Assembly (NCBI GenBank): GCA_902786615.1
Contig: CADADE010000011.1
Span: 1 to 56,122 of the forward strand
Length of the DNA: 56,122 nt
Origin: Oscillospiraceae bacterium
GTDB lineage: Bacteria; Bacillota_A; Clostridia; Oscillospirales; Oscillospiraceae
Direction: 5' to 3'
Position numbers and translations under genes: made by a program
Notes under the pieces: generated by a model
Told to the model about the DNA's origin: nothing
Seen by the model: the letters and a program-made list of their open reading frames with translations, nothing else
Databases searched by the model: none
Shown: one piece after another, positions 1 to 9,014 of the stretch
How the letters are laid out: each line of letters opens with the position of its first letter
How positions within the stretch are numbered: the first letter of the stretch is position 1

Positions 1-1271
<1,271 letters not shown>

Positions 1272-1285
1272 CTAAGAACTAAAAA

Positions 1286-1885
1286 CTAATTGGCGACTTT
1301 GACCATGGCGAAGCGGATCACCTTTTCGCCGATCATGAAGCCGTCCTGGAAGACCTCGACGATCTCGTTCTCGCCTTTTTCCTCATCGTCCACGTGCATC
1401 ACCGCGTTGTGGAGCTTCGGATCAAAGGTCTTGCCGAGGCTCTCGATCTTCGTGACGCCGAGCTTCTCGAGCGTTCCGCAAAACTGCGTCATGATCATTT
1501 CCACGCCCTTGCGAAAAGCCTCGTCCTCGGTGGTCTGCGCCAGCGCGCGTACCAGATTGTCGTACACCGGCAGGAACTTCGTCACCGTCTCGGCCTTGAT
1601 GTCGCCGTAGAGGTTGTCCTTTTCCTTCTGGCTGCGCTTGCGGTAGTTGTCATACTCGGCCAGCAGCCGGAGATAGCGGTCGTTGGCGCCGCTGAGCTCG
1701 GCCTTGTAATCGGGCTCCTTTGGCTCTTCCTTCTTCTCCTTCTTGGCCTTTTTCTCCTCTTTTTTCTCTTTTTTCTCTTCCTTTTTGCCTTCCTTTTCGG
1801 CTTCGGCCTCCGGCTGAGGCGCCTCGGCCTTCTGCTCTTCCTCCGCAGCGGGGGAAGTCTCGTTCTTTTCCTTATCTGCTGCCAT
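1286..1885 (-). CDS. grpE: GrpE nucleotide exchange factor
   Basis: GrpE releases ADP from DnaK. The first 60 or so residues are a highly charged Lys/Glu tail. Residues about 62-110 form the long helical dimerisation stalk (YLRLLAEYDNYRKRSQKEK), and the C-terminal beta domain ends in the family signature GEKVIRFAMVKVAN. Length of about 199 residues is normal. ATG 1885 was chosen over GTG 1888 because AGGGAG lies 9 nt upstream. The 5' end overlaps the 3' end of hrcA by 14 nt, which supports translational coupling in the hrcA-grpE-dnaK operon. The stop codon merges into a short-period TTAGTTTT-like tract. Confidence 0.97.
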   Translation of the reverse strand: MAADKEKNETSPAAEEEQKAEAPQPEAEAEKEGKKEEKKEKKEEKKAKKEKKEEPKEPDYKAELSGANDRYLRLLAEYDNYRKRSQKEKDNLYGDIKAETVTKFLPVYDNLVRALAQTTEDEAFRKGVEMIMTQFCGTLEKLGVTKIESLGKTFDPKLHNAVMHVDDEEKGENEIVEVFQDGFMIGEKVIRFAMVKVAN

Positions 1886-2966
1886 CACTGTTATCTCCCT
1901 TGATGATCAGTTTGTTATGCATGCCTTCCGGCGGCGCCTCTCCGCCGCCCAGACGGCGGCTGAGCCCGGCTGCCAGGAAGCTGAGCTTCGCGGCCACGGC
2001 GGAATAGTCCATGCGCGTCGGCCCGACCACGCCGATCAGGCCGCGGGTGTTGTCGCCCGCGTCGTAGCTGGCGATCACAACGCTCGAGTCCTTCAGCTCC
2101 TCGGCCACGTTTTCCGGGCCGATCAGCACCCGCACCTCGTCGGTGCCGCCGAAGCTGTCGTCCGTCGGGAGGATGTGCCCGCCGCCGGACAGATAACTCA
2201 TCAGGCGGTGCGCCTTGTCCGGGTCCCGGAATTCCGGCTGTCCCAGCAGGCGGTTTGCGCCGCTGACGGAGGCGGTCGGCGTGCTGCTGTCGGTGAGCAC
2301 CTCGATGGCGAAGGCGGCGATTACAGAGCTCAGGCCCATGCTGTCGTCCGCGGCGCGCTCGGTGCTGTTGATGAGCAGCGGCGTGATCTGATCCTCGGTG
2401 ATGCCGGTGAAGCTCGCGTTGAAGAGGCTGCTCAGGCGCTGGATCATTTTCTGGTCCACCGAGATCGGCAGCCGCACCAGCTTGTTGCGCACGCTGTTGT
2501 TCGAGAGCATCACCACGAGGATGAAGGTGTTGGCGTCGACGTAGATGATGTCGAAGCGCTTGATCGTCACGGCGCTCTGCGTCGTGAGCGCGAGGGCCGG
2601 ATAGTCGGTCAGCTGCGAGGCCAGGCGGCTGACATTGTCGATCGTATCGTCCAGCTCCTGCAGCTTTTGGTTGAGGCGGCGGTTGATGTCCTCCGTCTCC
2701 TCCAGCGAGAGCTTCTGTCGGTCCATCAGCTCGTTGACGTACATCCGGTAGCCCATCGGGGTGGGCACGCGCCCGGCCGAGGTGTGCGGCTGCTCGAGGT
2801 AGCCCATGTTCACAAGCTCCGCCAGCTCGTTGCGGATCGTGGCGGGGGAGCAGCCGAGGTGCGCGGTCTGCGCGATGGCTTTGCTGCCTACCGGCTCGGC
2901 CGTGCGGATGTATTCGTCCACCACGGCGGCCAAAATCTTCTTTTTTCGATCGCTTATCGTGCTCAT
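1872..2966 (-). CDS. hrcA: HrcA heat-shock repressor
   Basis: HrcA is the repressor of class I heat-shock genes and binds the CIRCE element. The N-terminus MSTISDRKKKILAAVVDEYI and following winged-helix region (to about residue 75) are typical, followed by the GAF-like central domain. ATG 2966 is preferred to GTG 2972 because GGACGAGG sits 7 nt upstream of the ATG. At 364 residues it is slightly longer than many homologues. It is the first gene of the heat-shock operon, directly downstream of a CIRCE operator, so it should repress itself together with grpE and dnaK. Confidence 0.97.
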   Translation of the reverse strand: MSTISDRKKKILAAVVDEYIRTAEPVGSKAIAQTAHLGCSPATIRNELAELVNMGYLEQPHTSAGRVPTPMGYRMYVNELMDRQKLSLEETEDINRRLNQKLQELDDTIDNVSRLASQLTDYPALALTTQSAVTIKRFDIIYVDANTFILVVMLSNNSVRNKLVRLPISVDQKMIQRLSSLFNASFTGITEDQITPLLINSTERAADDSMGLSSVIAAFAIEVLTDSSTPTASVSGANRLLGQPEFRDPDKAHRLMSYLSGGGHILPTDDSFGGTDEVRVLIGPENVAEELKDSSVVIASYDAGDNTRGLIGVVGPTRMDYSAVAAKLSFLAAGLSRRLGGGEAPPEGMHNKLIIKGDNSDGSR

Positions 2967-2984
2967 GATCACGCCTCGTCCGGA

Positions 2985-3034
2985 TTAGCACTCCGTGTCC
3001 CTGACTGTTGGCACTCTCGCCTTTCGAGTGCTAA
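2985..3034 (-). promoter_or_regulatory. CIRCE operator with an extra half-site
   Basis: TTGGCACTC (3008-3016), 9 nt, then GAGTGCTAA (3026-3034) is a CIRCE inverted repeat with one mismatch from the usual TTAGCACTC arm. A perfect extra arm, TTAGCACTC, lies at 2985-2993 on the hrcA side. The element sits between the -10 box and the start codon of hrcA, the standard HrcA binding position. Confidence 0.93.
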
Positions 3035-3061
3035 TATAGCATCCGCCCCAGCTTTTGTCAA
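3033..3061 (-). promoter_or_regulatory. Sigma-A promoter of hrcA-grpE-dnaK
   Basis: On the minus strand a perfect TTGACA (3056-3061) is followed after 17 nt by TATATT (3033-3038). The -10 box overlaps the outer edge of the CIRCE element, so repressor and RNA polymerase should compete. Confidence 0.88.
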
Positions 3062-3130
3062 TAGTTTCGCCGGAAGACGGCAGGAAAATTCACAATTGAT
3101 TCACGAAGTTCCCGCGGCGGAGGGACAGCA

Positions 3131-3157
3131 AAAAAGCACCGCGGGGCGGTGCTTTTT
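3131..3157 (-). terminator. Rho-independent terminator after ylmC
   Basis: GCACCGC (3136-3142), a 3-nt loop and GCGGTGC (3146-3152) form a stem flanked by A5 and T5. It can therefore work on either strand. It lies 10 nt beyond the ylmC stop and also separates that gene from the heat-shock promoter. Confidence 0.85.
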
Positions 3158-3166
3158 CATCTTTGG

Positions 3167-3448
3167 TTACAGCGGTCCGTGACGCGGCCGCTTGCGGCGC
3201 TGCAGGGTCTCGGCCTCGACGAGGATGATGTCTCCGCCGATGCGCACGATGCTCTGCCAGGGCAGCACATAGTCGTCTTCACGGCCGAGCAGACCGAACC
3301 ATTTGGCCCGTCCGGGCGTGATCAGCGAGCAGAGCCTCCCCTCCTGGTCGTCGAATTCTGCGTCGCAGACGTAGCCCAGGCGCAGCCCGCTGTGCACGTC
3401 GATGACCTCCTTGTAGCGCAGGTCGGAAAAGAAACCGATCATATCCAT
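3167..3448 (-). CDS. YlmC/YmxH-family PRC-barrel protein
   Basis: A 93-residue PRC-barrel protein with the characteristic start FFSDLRYKEVIDVHSGLRLGYV and a following DAEFDDQEGRL segment. Members of this family are found in spore formers and are called YlmC/YmxH sporulation proteins, but their molecular role is not settled. AGGGAGG lies 5 nt upstream of ATG 3448; ATG 3442 is also possible. It lies just behind noc and close to spoIVB, which fits a sporulation or cell-cycle neighbourhood. Confidence 0.85.
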   Translation of the reverse strand: MDMIGFFSDLRYKEVIDVHSGLRLGYVCDAEFDDQEGRLCSLITPGRAKWFGLLGREDDYVLPWQSIVRIGGDIILVEAETLQRRKRPRHGPL

Positions 3449-3485
3449 CACCGCCTCCCTGTATCTTATGGCGGAAAGCGGCGGA

Positions 3486-4310
3486 TTATGTATGTTCGCG
3501 GGATTTTGGGATGGAGATCGTCAGGATCAGCGCATCCTCCGTCTCCTCGCGCTGCATGCCGGCCTCGATGCCGCCCTGCTTCATCAGCTCCAGGCTGCGG
3601 CTGACCGTGTTGAGGAACACGCGCACGTCCTTCAGGATGAAGGTGCGGCGGGCGTCCGGCTTTTCCGGGCTCTTTTCGGCGTTATTCAGCAGCGTTTCGA
3701 TATAGGCGTCGGTCGCGGCCACGCTCAGTTCCTTTTCTATGATGTGGCGGAGCGCGGCGCGCTGGAGATCCGCGTCCGGCAGGCGCAGCAGCGCGCGGCC
3801 GTGGCGCTCGGAGAGTCCGTGCTCCTTCAGCGCGTCCAGCACGTCCGGCGGCAGGCGCAGCAGGCGCAGCTTGTTGGCCACCGCGGACTGGGATTTGCCC
3901 AGGCGCCGGGCCGCCTCCTCCTGGCTCATGCCGAACAGCAGGATGAGCTGGCGGATGCCCGCCGCCTCCTCGATAAAATCAAGGTCCTTCCGCTGCAGGT
4001 TTTCCACCAGCGCCAGGAGGCTCGCGTCCTCCATGTTGACATCGACGAGCAGGCAGGGCACCTCTGTCAGTCCCGCCAGCTTCGCCGCGCGCAGGCGGCG
4101 CTCCCCGGCCACCAGCTCATAGCGCCCGCCGCGCAGCCGCACGGTCAGCGGGTTCAAAATGCCGTAGCTTTTGATGCTCTCGCTCAGCTCGGCCAGGCTC
4201 TCGCCGTCAAAATTCCGGCGCGGCTGGACGGGATTGGGCAGCAGCTCGTCCGTGGATAAATATAAGATCCCGCTCCGTCTCAGGCCGGGGCGGCTTCGCA
4301 GTGCTTGCAT
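3486..4310 (-). CDS. noc: ParB/Noc-family nucleoid occlusion protein
   Basis: A ParB-fold DNA-binding protein of 274 residues. Visible parts are the CTP-binding motif GERRLRA at 69-75, ENLQRKDL at 103-110, the helix-turn-helix EEAARRLGKSQSAVANKLRLL at about 131-151, and a C-terminal region DVRVFLNTVSRSLELMKQGG that resembles Noc more than Spo0J. ATG 4310 has GAGGAGG 6 nt upstream; an in-frame upstream extension lacks such a site. Noc binds chromosomal sites and the membrane and blocks division over nucleoids. No parA partner is adjacent, which also favours Noc over a partition ParB, though the assignment within the family is inference. Confidence 0.85.
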   Translation of the reverse strand: MQALRSRPGLRRSGILYLSTDELLPNPVQPRRNFDGESLAELSESIKSYGILNPLTVRLRGGRYELVAGERRLRAAKLAGLTEVPCLLVDVNMEDASLLALVENLQRKDLDFIEEAAGIRQLILLFGMSQEEAARRLGKSQSAVANKLRLLRLPPDVLDALKEHGLSERHGRALLRLPDADLQRAALRHIIEKELSVAATDAYIETLLNNAEKSPEKPDARRTFILKDVRVFLNTVSRSLELMKQGGIEAGMQREETEDALILTISIPKSREHT

Positions 4311-4399
4311 GGGCGTCCTCCTCGTGAATGTGGATAGATTCACCATACACTGCGCGCCGCAAAAATCCCGGCGAAAGGCGGGGCGGGAAAAATGGGAAA

Positions 4400-5395
4400 C
4401 TACGCCGCCAGATCCTGCGGCGTGATCCCGGCCTCGGCCAGCATATCCCCGATGCCGATGCCGAAGCCCCGGCAGGGATCGCTGACCAGCACATGCGTCA
4501 CCGCGCCGACGATCCTGCCGTCCTGCAGGATCGGGCTGCCGCTCATGCCCTGCACGATGCCGCCCGCCAGCTCCCGCAGCAGCGGGTCGGTGACCGTCAG
4601 CAGCATGCGCTGCACGCCCTCCTCGGTATAGACCCGGCTGATCTCCACCGCGTAGGCCTTCACCCGGCGGCCCTCCAGGGTCGTCAGCATGCTGGCCGGG
4701 CCGGGCGTCGGCGTTCCCACCTCGGCGCTGCCTTCGCCGAGGACGGCGCCTGCCTCGCCGTAGATCCCTTTTTCGCAGTTTTTTTCAATGCTGCCCAGCG
4801 CGCTGCTTCGCTCGGCGCAGCCGGTCAGTTCGCCCGGCGTGCCCGGACTGCCGGGCGTCACGCTCACGATCTGAGCCTCGGTGATCCGGCCTCCGCGGAT
4901 CGGCAGCGTCTCGCCGCTGGTCTCGTCGGTGACGCCGTGCCCCAGCGCCCCGTAGCGGCCGCTGGACGGGTCGTAAAAGGTCAGCGTGCCGATGCCGGAG
5001 CTCTCGTCCCGCAGCCAGAGCCCCAGCATCCACTGTCCGTCCGCCGAGCGGACCGACTGCACCGGCAGCGTTTGGCTCGTCTCGCCGCGCCGCACGGTGA
5101 TCTCCGCCGTTTCGCCCTGCAGCTCGCCCACGGCCCGGACCAGATCCTCCGCCGCCGTGACCGGCGTATCGCCGATCTGCACGATGCGGTCTCCCTCGCG
5201 CAATCCAGCCTCTTTGGCCGGCGAACAGATCCCCGTCTCCGTCTCCACCTCGGCAAAGCCCGCCACGACCACGCCGTCGGTCTGCAGCTCGATCCCCACC
5301 GGCTGTCCGCCGAGCATCAGCTCCTGCGCGCTGGCCGCGGCCGGCAGCGCCGCTGTCAGGACAAGCGCGCACAACGCGCTTATGATTCTTTTCAT
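4400..5395 (-). CDS. spoIVB: SpoIVB sporulation serine peptidase
   Basis: SpoIVB is secreted from the forespore and triggers processing of pro-sigma-K. The 331-residue protein has an N-terminal signal/membrane segment (1-23), a PDZ domain at about 35-115 (GLREGDRIVQIGDTPVTAAEDL), and a C-terminal S55 peptidase domain. The catalytic His is in GALGHGVTD (His153) and the Ser is in GMSGSPI (Ser285). It is somewhat shorter than the Bacillus protein because the region between membrane segment and PDZ is brief. A CATATTA box at 5442-5448 (minus) could be a forespore-type -10, but no convincing -35 was found. It is the clearest sign that the host makes spores. Confidence 0.95.
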   Translation of the reverse strand: MKRIISALCALVLTAALPAAASAQELMLGGQPVGIELQTDGVVVAGFAEVETETGICSPAKEAGLREGDRIVQIGDTPVTAAEDLVRAVGELQGETAEITVRRGETSQTLPVQSVRSADGQWMLGLWLRDESSGIGTLTFYDPSSGRYGALGHGVTDETSGETLPIRGGRITEAQIVSVTPGSPGTPGELTGCAERSSALGSIEKNCEKGIYGEAGAVLGEGSAEVGTPTPGPASMLTTLEGRRVKAYAVEISRVYTEEGVQRMLLTVTDPLLRELAGGIVQGMSGSPILQDGRIVGAVTHVLVSDPCRGFGIGIGDMLAEAGITPQDLAA

Positions 5396-5505
5396 GCCCT
5401 TTTCCCCTTCCGCGCAAAAATTGCAAAGAATTTTGCAGATTTAATATGCGCCGCGTCGGGAAAAATAACGGCGGATAAATCTTGTATACCGGCAAATTCA
5501 GGCAG

Positions 5506-5542
5506 AAAAAACGGTCTTTGCCCGAAAACAAAGACCGTTTTT
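5506..5542 (-). terminator. Rho-independent terminator after mscS
   Basis: A long perfect stem, AAAAACGGTCTTTG (5506-5520 region) paired with CAAAGACCGTTTTT (5529-5542), loop of 8 nt, with a U run on the minus strand. It lies 22 nt past the mscS stop and isolates spoIVB. Confidence 0.9.
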
Positions 5543-5563
5543 GCAAAAGCTGTTTGTTTTGTT

Positions 5564-6364
5564 TTATTTTTCCACGATGCGGACGTTGACGTTCTGGAAG
5601 CTCATCTTGACGCCGTTGCGCTCGAAGCTCTCGCGTACGCGCTCGTTCATGCCGAAGTAGACGTCCCAGTAATCGGCGTTCTTGCACCAGACGCGGGAAA
5701 CGTACTTGATCATGCTGCCGTCGTACTCAAACAGGCGCACGAAGGGCGCGGGATCCTGCAGGATCTTCTCGTCCTCGGCAGCGGCCTCGAGGATCGCGGC
5801 CTTGACCTTCTCGGTGTCCTCGGTGTAAGCGGCGCAGAAGTACTGGTCAACGCGGCGCAGCGGCTCGTGGCTGTAGTTGTTGATGACGGAAGCGGTCACG
5901 TCGCCGTTCGGGATGCTGACGGCGATGTTGTCCAGGGTGTCCATCTCGGTGTAGAACAGGCCGACGGACTTGATGGTGCCGATCTTGCCCGCGACTTCCA
6001 CGAAATCACCGGCGGCAAAGGGCTTGGTGATCAGCAGGGTGATGCCGGAGAAGAGGTTGGACATGATGTTCTGCACGGCCAGGGACAGAGCCAGGCCGGC
6101 TACGCTGACCAGGGCGACCAGAGAGGCCGTGTTGATGCCCAGGGCGTTGGCGATAATGATGATCGCAATGATCCAGAGCAGGATGTTGACGGCGTTGCGG
6201 ACGAGGTTCGTCAGCGCGCCGTCGATCTTCTTGGACTTGACAAGCAGCCTGTCCACCGCCTTCATGACGATCTTGATGACGATCCAGCAGACCAGGAAGA
6301 TCAGGATCGCAGAAAGCAGCGAAGACAGGGAGTTGATGCCGATTTTCTGAAGCAGTTCATCCAT
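5564..6364 (-). CDS. mscS: MscS-family small-conductance mechanosensitive channel
   Basis: An inner-membrane channel that opens under hypo-osmotic stress. Three hydrophobic segments lie at roughly 12-34, 58-76 and 80-105, with a glycine/alanine-rich pore helix (SVAGLALSLAVQNIMSNLFSG). The canonical MscS beta domain follows (KPFAAGDFVEVAGKIGTIKSVG ... IPNGDV), then an alpha/beta C-terminal domain. At 266 residues it is of ordinary size. ATG 6364 has AAGGAGGG 7 nt upstream. It has its own terminator. Confidence 0.93.
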   Translation of the reverse strand: MDELLQKIGINSLSSLLSAILIFLVCWIVIKIVMKAVDRLLVKSKKIDGALTNLVRNAVNILLWIIAIIIIANALGINTASLVALVSVAGLALSLAVQNIMSNLFSGITLLITKPFAAGDFVEVAGKIGTIKSVGLFYTEMDTLDNIAVSIPNGDVTASVINNYSHEPLRRVDQYFCAAYTEDTEKVKAAILEAAAEDEKILQDPAPFVRLFEYDGSMIKYVSRVWCKNADYWDVYFGMNERVRESFERNGVKMSFQNVNVRIVEK

Positions 6365-6430
6365 GGGAAATCCCTCCTTAGTTCTTGATGGAATAATTAT
6401 AAATGTATGCGGTCTATTTTGCAATAGTTT

Positions 6431-6838
6431 TCAAACGCTTCCGAGATAGCCCTCGAGGATCAGGCTTGCGGCCACGGCGTCGACGCTGCGGCGGTGGACT
6501 TTTTCCTTTTTGCCGTTGGCGTGGAGGATGGCGTGCGCCTCGATGCTGCTGCGCCGCTCGTCCCAGAGGACGACCGGCAGGCCGGTCTGCGCGATCAGCA
6601 GCTCGCGGAAGGCGCGGCTTTTTTCGGCGCGCGGGCCTTCCGTGCCGTCCATGTTCTTCGGCAGCCCGAGCACCAGCGTGCCCACGTCGCGCTTCTTTGC
6701 CTCCTCGGCGATGCGCGCGGCGGCGCGTTCCATATTCCATTCCTCCATCGTCCAGGCCTCGCCGCAGAACATGCCCAGCAGGTCGGACACCGCCAGGCCG
6801 ATCCGCGCGTCGCCGTAATCGATCGCCATCGTTCGCAT
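6431..6838 (-). CDS. ruvX: RuvX/YqgF Holliday-junction-resolvase-like nuclease
   Basis: A 135-residue RNase H-fold protein of the YqgF/RuvX family, linked in other bacteria to 16S rRNA 5'-end maturation and to junction resolution. The acidic active-site residues are visible in MAIDYGDARIGLAVSD, in LWDERRSS and in SVDAVAASLILEGYL. ATG 6838 follows GGAGGAG. It stops 67 nt before the mscS start and lies downstream of folC in the same direction. Confidence 0.93.
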   Translation of the reverse strand: MRTMAIDYGDARIGLAVSDLLGMFCGEAWTMEEWNMERAAARIAEEAKKRDVGTLVLGLPKNMDGTEGPRAEKSRAFRELLIAQTGLPVVLWDERRSSIEAHAILHANGKKEKVHRRSVDAVAASLILEGYLGSV

Positions 6839-6888
6839 ATTGTTTCTCCTCCGATATATTCCTTTGCAGCTTCTCACCAAAGGCACGC

Positions 6889-7022
6889 ATCTTTGCCTTC
6901 CCCTCGAGGGGAAGGTGCCCCGGTGCGCACACCGGGGCGGATGAGGTGGCGTCGGTCAGCTATCCTCGAAACACCTCATCAGTCGCTTCGCGACAGCTTC
7001 CCCTCAAGGGGAAGCCAAGGCC
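6889..7022. repeat. Dispersed palindromic repeat, family A, copy 1
   Basis: A GC-rich compound palindrome between ruvX and folC. It contains CTTCCCCTCGAGGGGAAG (6897-6914), GCCCCGGTGcgcaCACCGGGGC (6917-6938), ATGAGGTG (6941-6948) facing CACCTCAT (6972-6979), GTCGCttcGCGAC (6982-6994) and CTTCCCCTCAAGGGGAAG (6997-7014). The same modules recur at 30938-31080 and 34176-34297. It has no coding content and may act as a terminator or be a small non-autonomous mobile unit. Confidence 0.85.
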
Positions 7023-7037
7023 TCTATCCGAAAAGAC

Positions 7038-8315
7038 TCAATACATACCCATGCAGTATCGGATCTCGCCCGCCATGTACAGCGAGCCGACCGCGCAGAC
7101 CATCGCGTCGTCTCCGGCCTGATCCTGCGCCTCGCTCACGCCCTCGCGGATGCTGCCGCAGGCGGTGACGGGCTTGCCGTAACGCTCCAGATGCGCTGCC
7201 AGCTCCTCCGCGGGGAGTGCGCGCGGGCTGTCCGGCGTGACGCAGACGAAGGCGTCCGCCGCCGGTGCGAGCACGGAGAGCATGCCCTCATAGTCCTTGT
7301 CGCGCAGCACGCCGATCAGCAGTACGCGGCGCGTGTCCGGGAAATAGCGGCGGAGATTGTCCGCCACGGTCTCGGCGCACTGCACGTTGTGTCCGCCGTC
7401 GACGACGAAGGGCGGCTCCTCGCGCAGCAGCTCGAAGCGCGCCGGCCAGGAGACGGCGTAGAGCCCGTGCTCCAGGGCGTCCTGCTCGATGTGCCAGCCC
7501 TTTTCGCGTAGCACGCCGACCGCCTCGATGACGACGGCGGCGTTTTTCATCTGGTGTGCGCCGAGCAGCGGGATCGCGTAGGGCTCATTTTTATAGGTAA
7601 AGACCTGGCCCTCCAGGCTGTCGAATTCTGGCCTGATCGCCGAAAAGTCCGCAATGCGCAGCTCGCAGCAGCGCTCGGCGCAGATCGTCCGCACGACGTC
7701 TGTTACCTCTTCCGTTTGCTGATACAGAACACACGGAAAACCGGGCTTGATGATCCCGGCCTTCTCAAAGGCGATTTTCGCAAGCGTGTCGCCGAGGATC
7801 TCGGTGTGGTCGAGGCCGATGTTCATGATGACGCTCACTTCCGGCGCTTCGATCACGTTCGTCGCGTCAAAGCGGCCGCCGAGGCCGACCTCCAGCACGA
7901 CGACATCGCATTTCTCCTCCGCGTACCACAGCAGCGCCGCGGCGGTCATCATCTCAAACTCAGTGGGGTGGTCCTCCATCGCCTCTGCATGCGGCTTGAT
8001 TGTTTCGGTGATCGCCGCCAACACGTCGTCCTCGATGGGACGGCCGTTGAGCTGCATGCGCTCGTTGAAGCGCCAGAGATAGGGCGAGGTGAAAAGTCCG
8101 GTGCGGTAGCCCGCGGCGCGCAGCACCGAGGCCGTCATGGCCGCGCAGCTGCCCTTGCCGTTAGTGCCGGCGATGTGGACAAATTTCAGCTTTTTCTGCG
8201 GGTCGCCCAGACGGCCCAGCAGCTCCGTGATGCGCTCGAGCCCGGGCTTGGAGCCCAGCCAGCGCACGCCGTTGATATATTCGATCGCTTCCTGATAGGT
8301 CACAGCGTTCATCAT
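7038..8315 (-). CDS. folC: Bifunctional folylpolyglutamate/dihydrofolate synthase
   Basis: A Mur-ligase-family enzyme that adds glutamate to folates, and often also makes dihydrofolate. The ATP-binding loop is HIAGTNGKGS (47-56). Other family marks are FTSPYLWRFNERMQ, EVGLGGRFDATN with the metal-binding segment, NIGLDHTEILG, and the C-terminal domain motif VDGGHNVQ. Length of 425 residues is normal. The first two codons are both ATG directly behind ACAGGAG, so the start may lie a few codons downstream. Confidence 0.95.
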   Translation of the reverse strand: MMNAVTYQEAIEYINGVRWLGSKPGLERITELLGRLGDPQKKLKFVHIAGTNGKGSCAAMTASVLRAAGYRTGLFTSPYLWRFNERMQLNGRPIEDDVLAAITETIKPHAEAMEDHPTEFEMMTAAALLWYAEEKCDVVVLEVGLGGRFDATNVIEAPEVSVIMNIGLDHTEILGDTLAKIAFEKAGIIKPGFPCVLYQQTEEVTDVVRTICAERCCELRIADFSAIRPEFDSLEGQVFTYKNEPYAIPLLGAHQMKNAAVVIEAVGVLREKGWHIEQDALEHGLYAVSWPARFELLREEPPFVVDGGHNVQCAETVADNLRRYFPDTRRVLLIGVLRDKDYEGMLSVLAPAADAFVCVTPDSPRALPAEELAAHLERYGKPVTACGSIREGVSEAQDQAGDDAMVCAVGSLYMAGEIRYCMGMY

Positions 8316-8394
8316 CTCCTGTTCGGCAACATGATAGCACGCGAATTTGCGTCCCGCAAGGGCAAAAAAGTCTGAATTTTCAAGGAAAAAATGC

Positions 8395-8423
8395 TTGACC
8401 TGTCACGGGGCTTATGGTATAGT
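8395..8423 (+). promoter_or_regulatory. Sigma-A promoter of rpmG-secE-nusG-rplKA
   Basis: TTGACC (8395-8400), a 17-nt spacer and TATAGT (8418-8423). It leaves a leader of roughly 120 nt before rpmG. Confidence 0.88.
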
Positions 8424-8487
8424 GTGTCTTACCTGTCGCATGAGAGGTTTCTTTTTGCGCGCATTTTTTGCCGCAGAGGGGTCTTCC

Positions 8488-8532
8488 GTGCCATACAGGG
8501 AGGCAATGCCCGCGACTGACGCGGGTAAATAA
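8488..8532 (+). promoter_or_regulatory. Candidate 14-codon leader peptide and hairpin before rpmG
   Basis: GTG 8488, behind AGAGGGG at 6 nt spacing, opens a 14-codon frame ([14 protein letters not shown]) whose TAA ends 2-3 nt before the rpmG ribosome site. Its second half overlaps a CCCGCG-5-CGCGGG hairpin (8509-8525). This could be a regulatory leader or chance. Confidence 0.3.
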
Positions 8533-8551
8533 AATAGGAGGTGCCGAAAGA

Positions 8552-8713
8552 ATGGCTGCAGGCGCAAGAGTTAAAATTACACTCAGATGCGAAGAATGCA
8601 AGCAGAGGAACTACAACACGGTCAAGAACAAGAAGAATACGTCCGACCGTTTGGAGCGCAGCAAATATTGCCCCTTCTGCAGAAAGCACACCAAGCATGT
8701 AGAGTCCAAGTAA
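8552..8713 (+). CDS. rpmG: 50S ribosomal protein L33
   Basis: A 53-residue L33 with four zinc-type cysteines ([11 protein letters not shown] and [14 protein letters not shown]), the Cys-containing paralogue. ATG 8552 lies behind TAGGAGGTG. It heads the operon with secE and nusG, a common clostridial arrangement. Confidence 0.96.
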   Translation: MAAGARVKITLRCEECKQRNYNTVKNKKNTSDRLERSKYCPFCRKHTKHVESK

Positions 8714-8735
8714 GCTTCGGAAAGGATGCGTGAAC

Positions 8736-9008
8736 ATGGCTGAAGAAAAGAAAACCAATGCCGCTCCCGTAAAAGCCGTCACCGCCGTGAAGAAGGACGA
8801 CACGAAGCCCGGTTTCTTCAAGAGAGTGGGCAAGTGGTTCCGTGAGATGAGAAGCGAGCTGAAGAAGGTCGTATGGCCGACTCGCAAGCAGCTTGTCAAC
8901 AACACGGTCGTTTCCGTCGTCGTGATGCTGATCTCTGCACTGGGCGTGTGGGGCTTCGACCAGATCGCAAGACTGCTGGTTCAGGGCCTGCTCGGACTGA
9001 AGGGTTAA
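8736..9008 (+). CDS. secE: Preprotein translocase subunit SecE
   Basis: The single-span SecE subunit that clamps SecY. The 90-residue protein has a charged N-terminus, the amphipathic signature FFKRVGKWFREMRSELKKVVWPTRKQL, and one transmembrane helix (NNTVVSVVVMLISALGVWGF). ATG 8736 is chosen because AGGA of GGAAAGGA is 9 nt upstream; the in-frame GTG at 8730 is too close. It lies between rpmG and nusG. Confidence 0.96.
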   Translation: MAEEKKTNAAPVKAVTAVKKDDTKPGFFKRVGKWFREMRSELKKVVWPTRKQLVNNTVVSVVVMLISALGVWGFDQIARLLVQGLLGLKG

Positions 9009-9014
9009 ATCAGC

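Noticed and set aside
4328..6388. 686-codon plus-strand frame across spoIVB and mscS
   Set aside because: It crosses two recognised minus-strand genes and their terminator and has His/Arg/Gln-rich low-complexity content.
6889..7022. CRISPR array or tRNA cluster reading of the palindromic repeat
   Set aside because: Stems are not regularly spaced identical repeats with unique spacers, and no tRNA cloverleaf forms.
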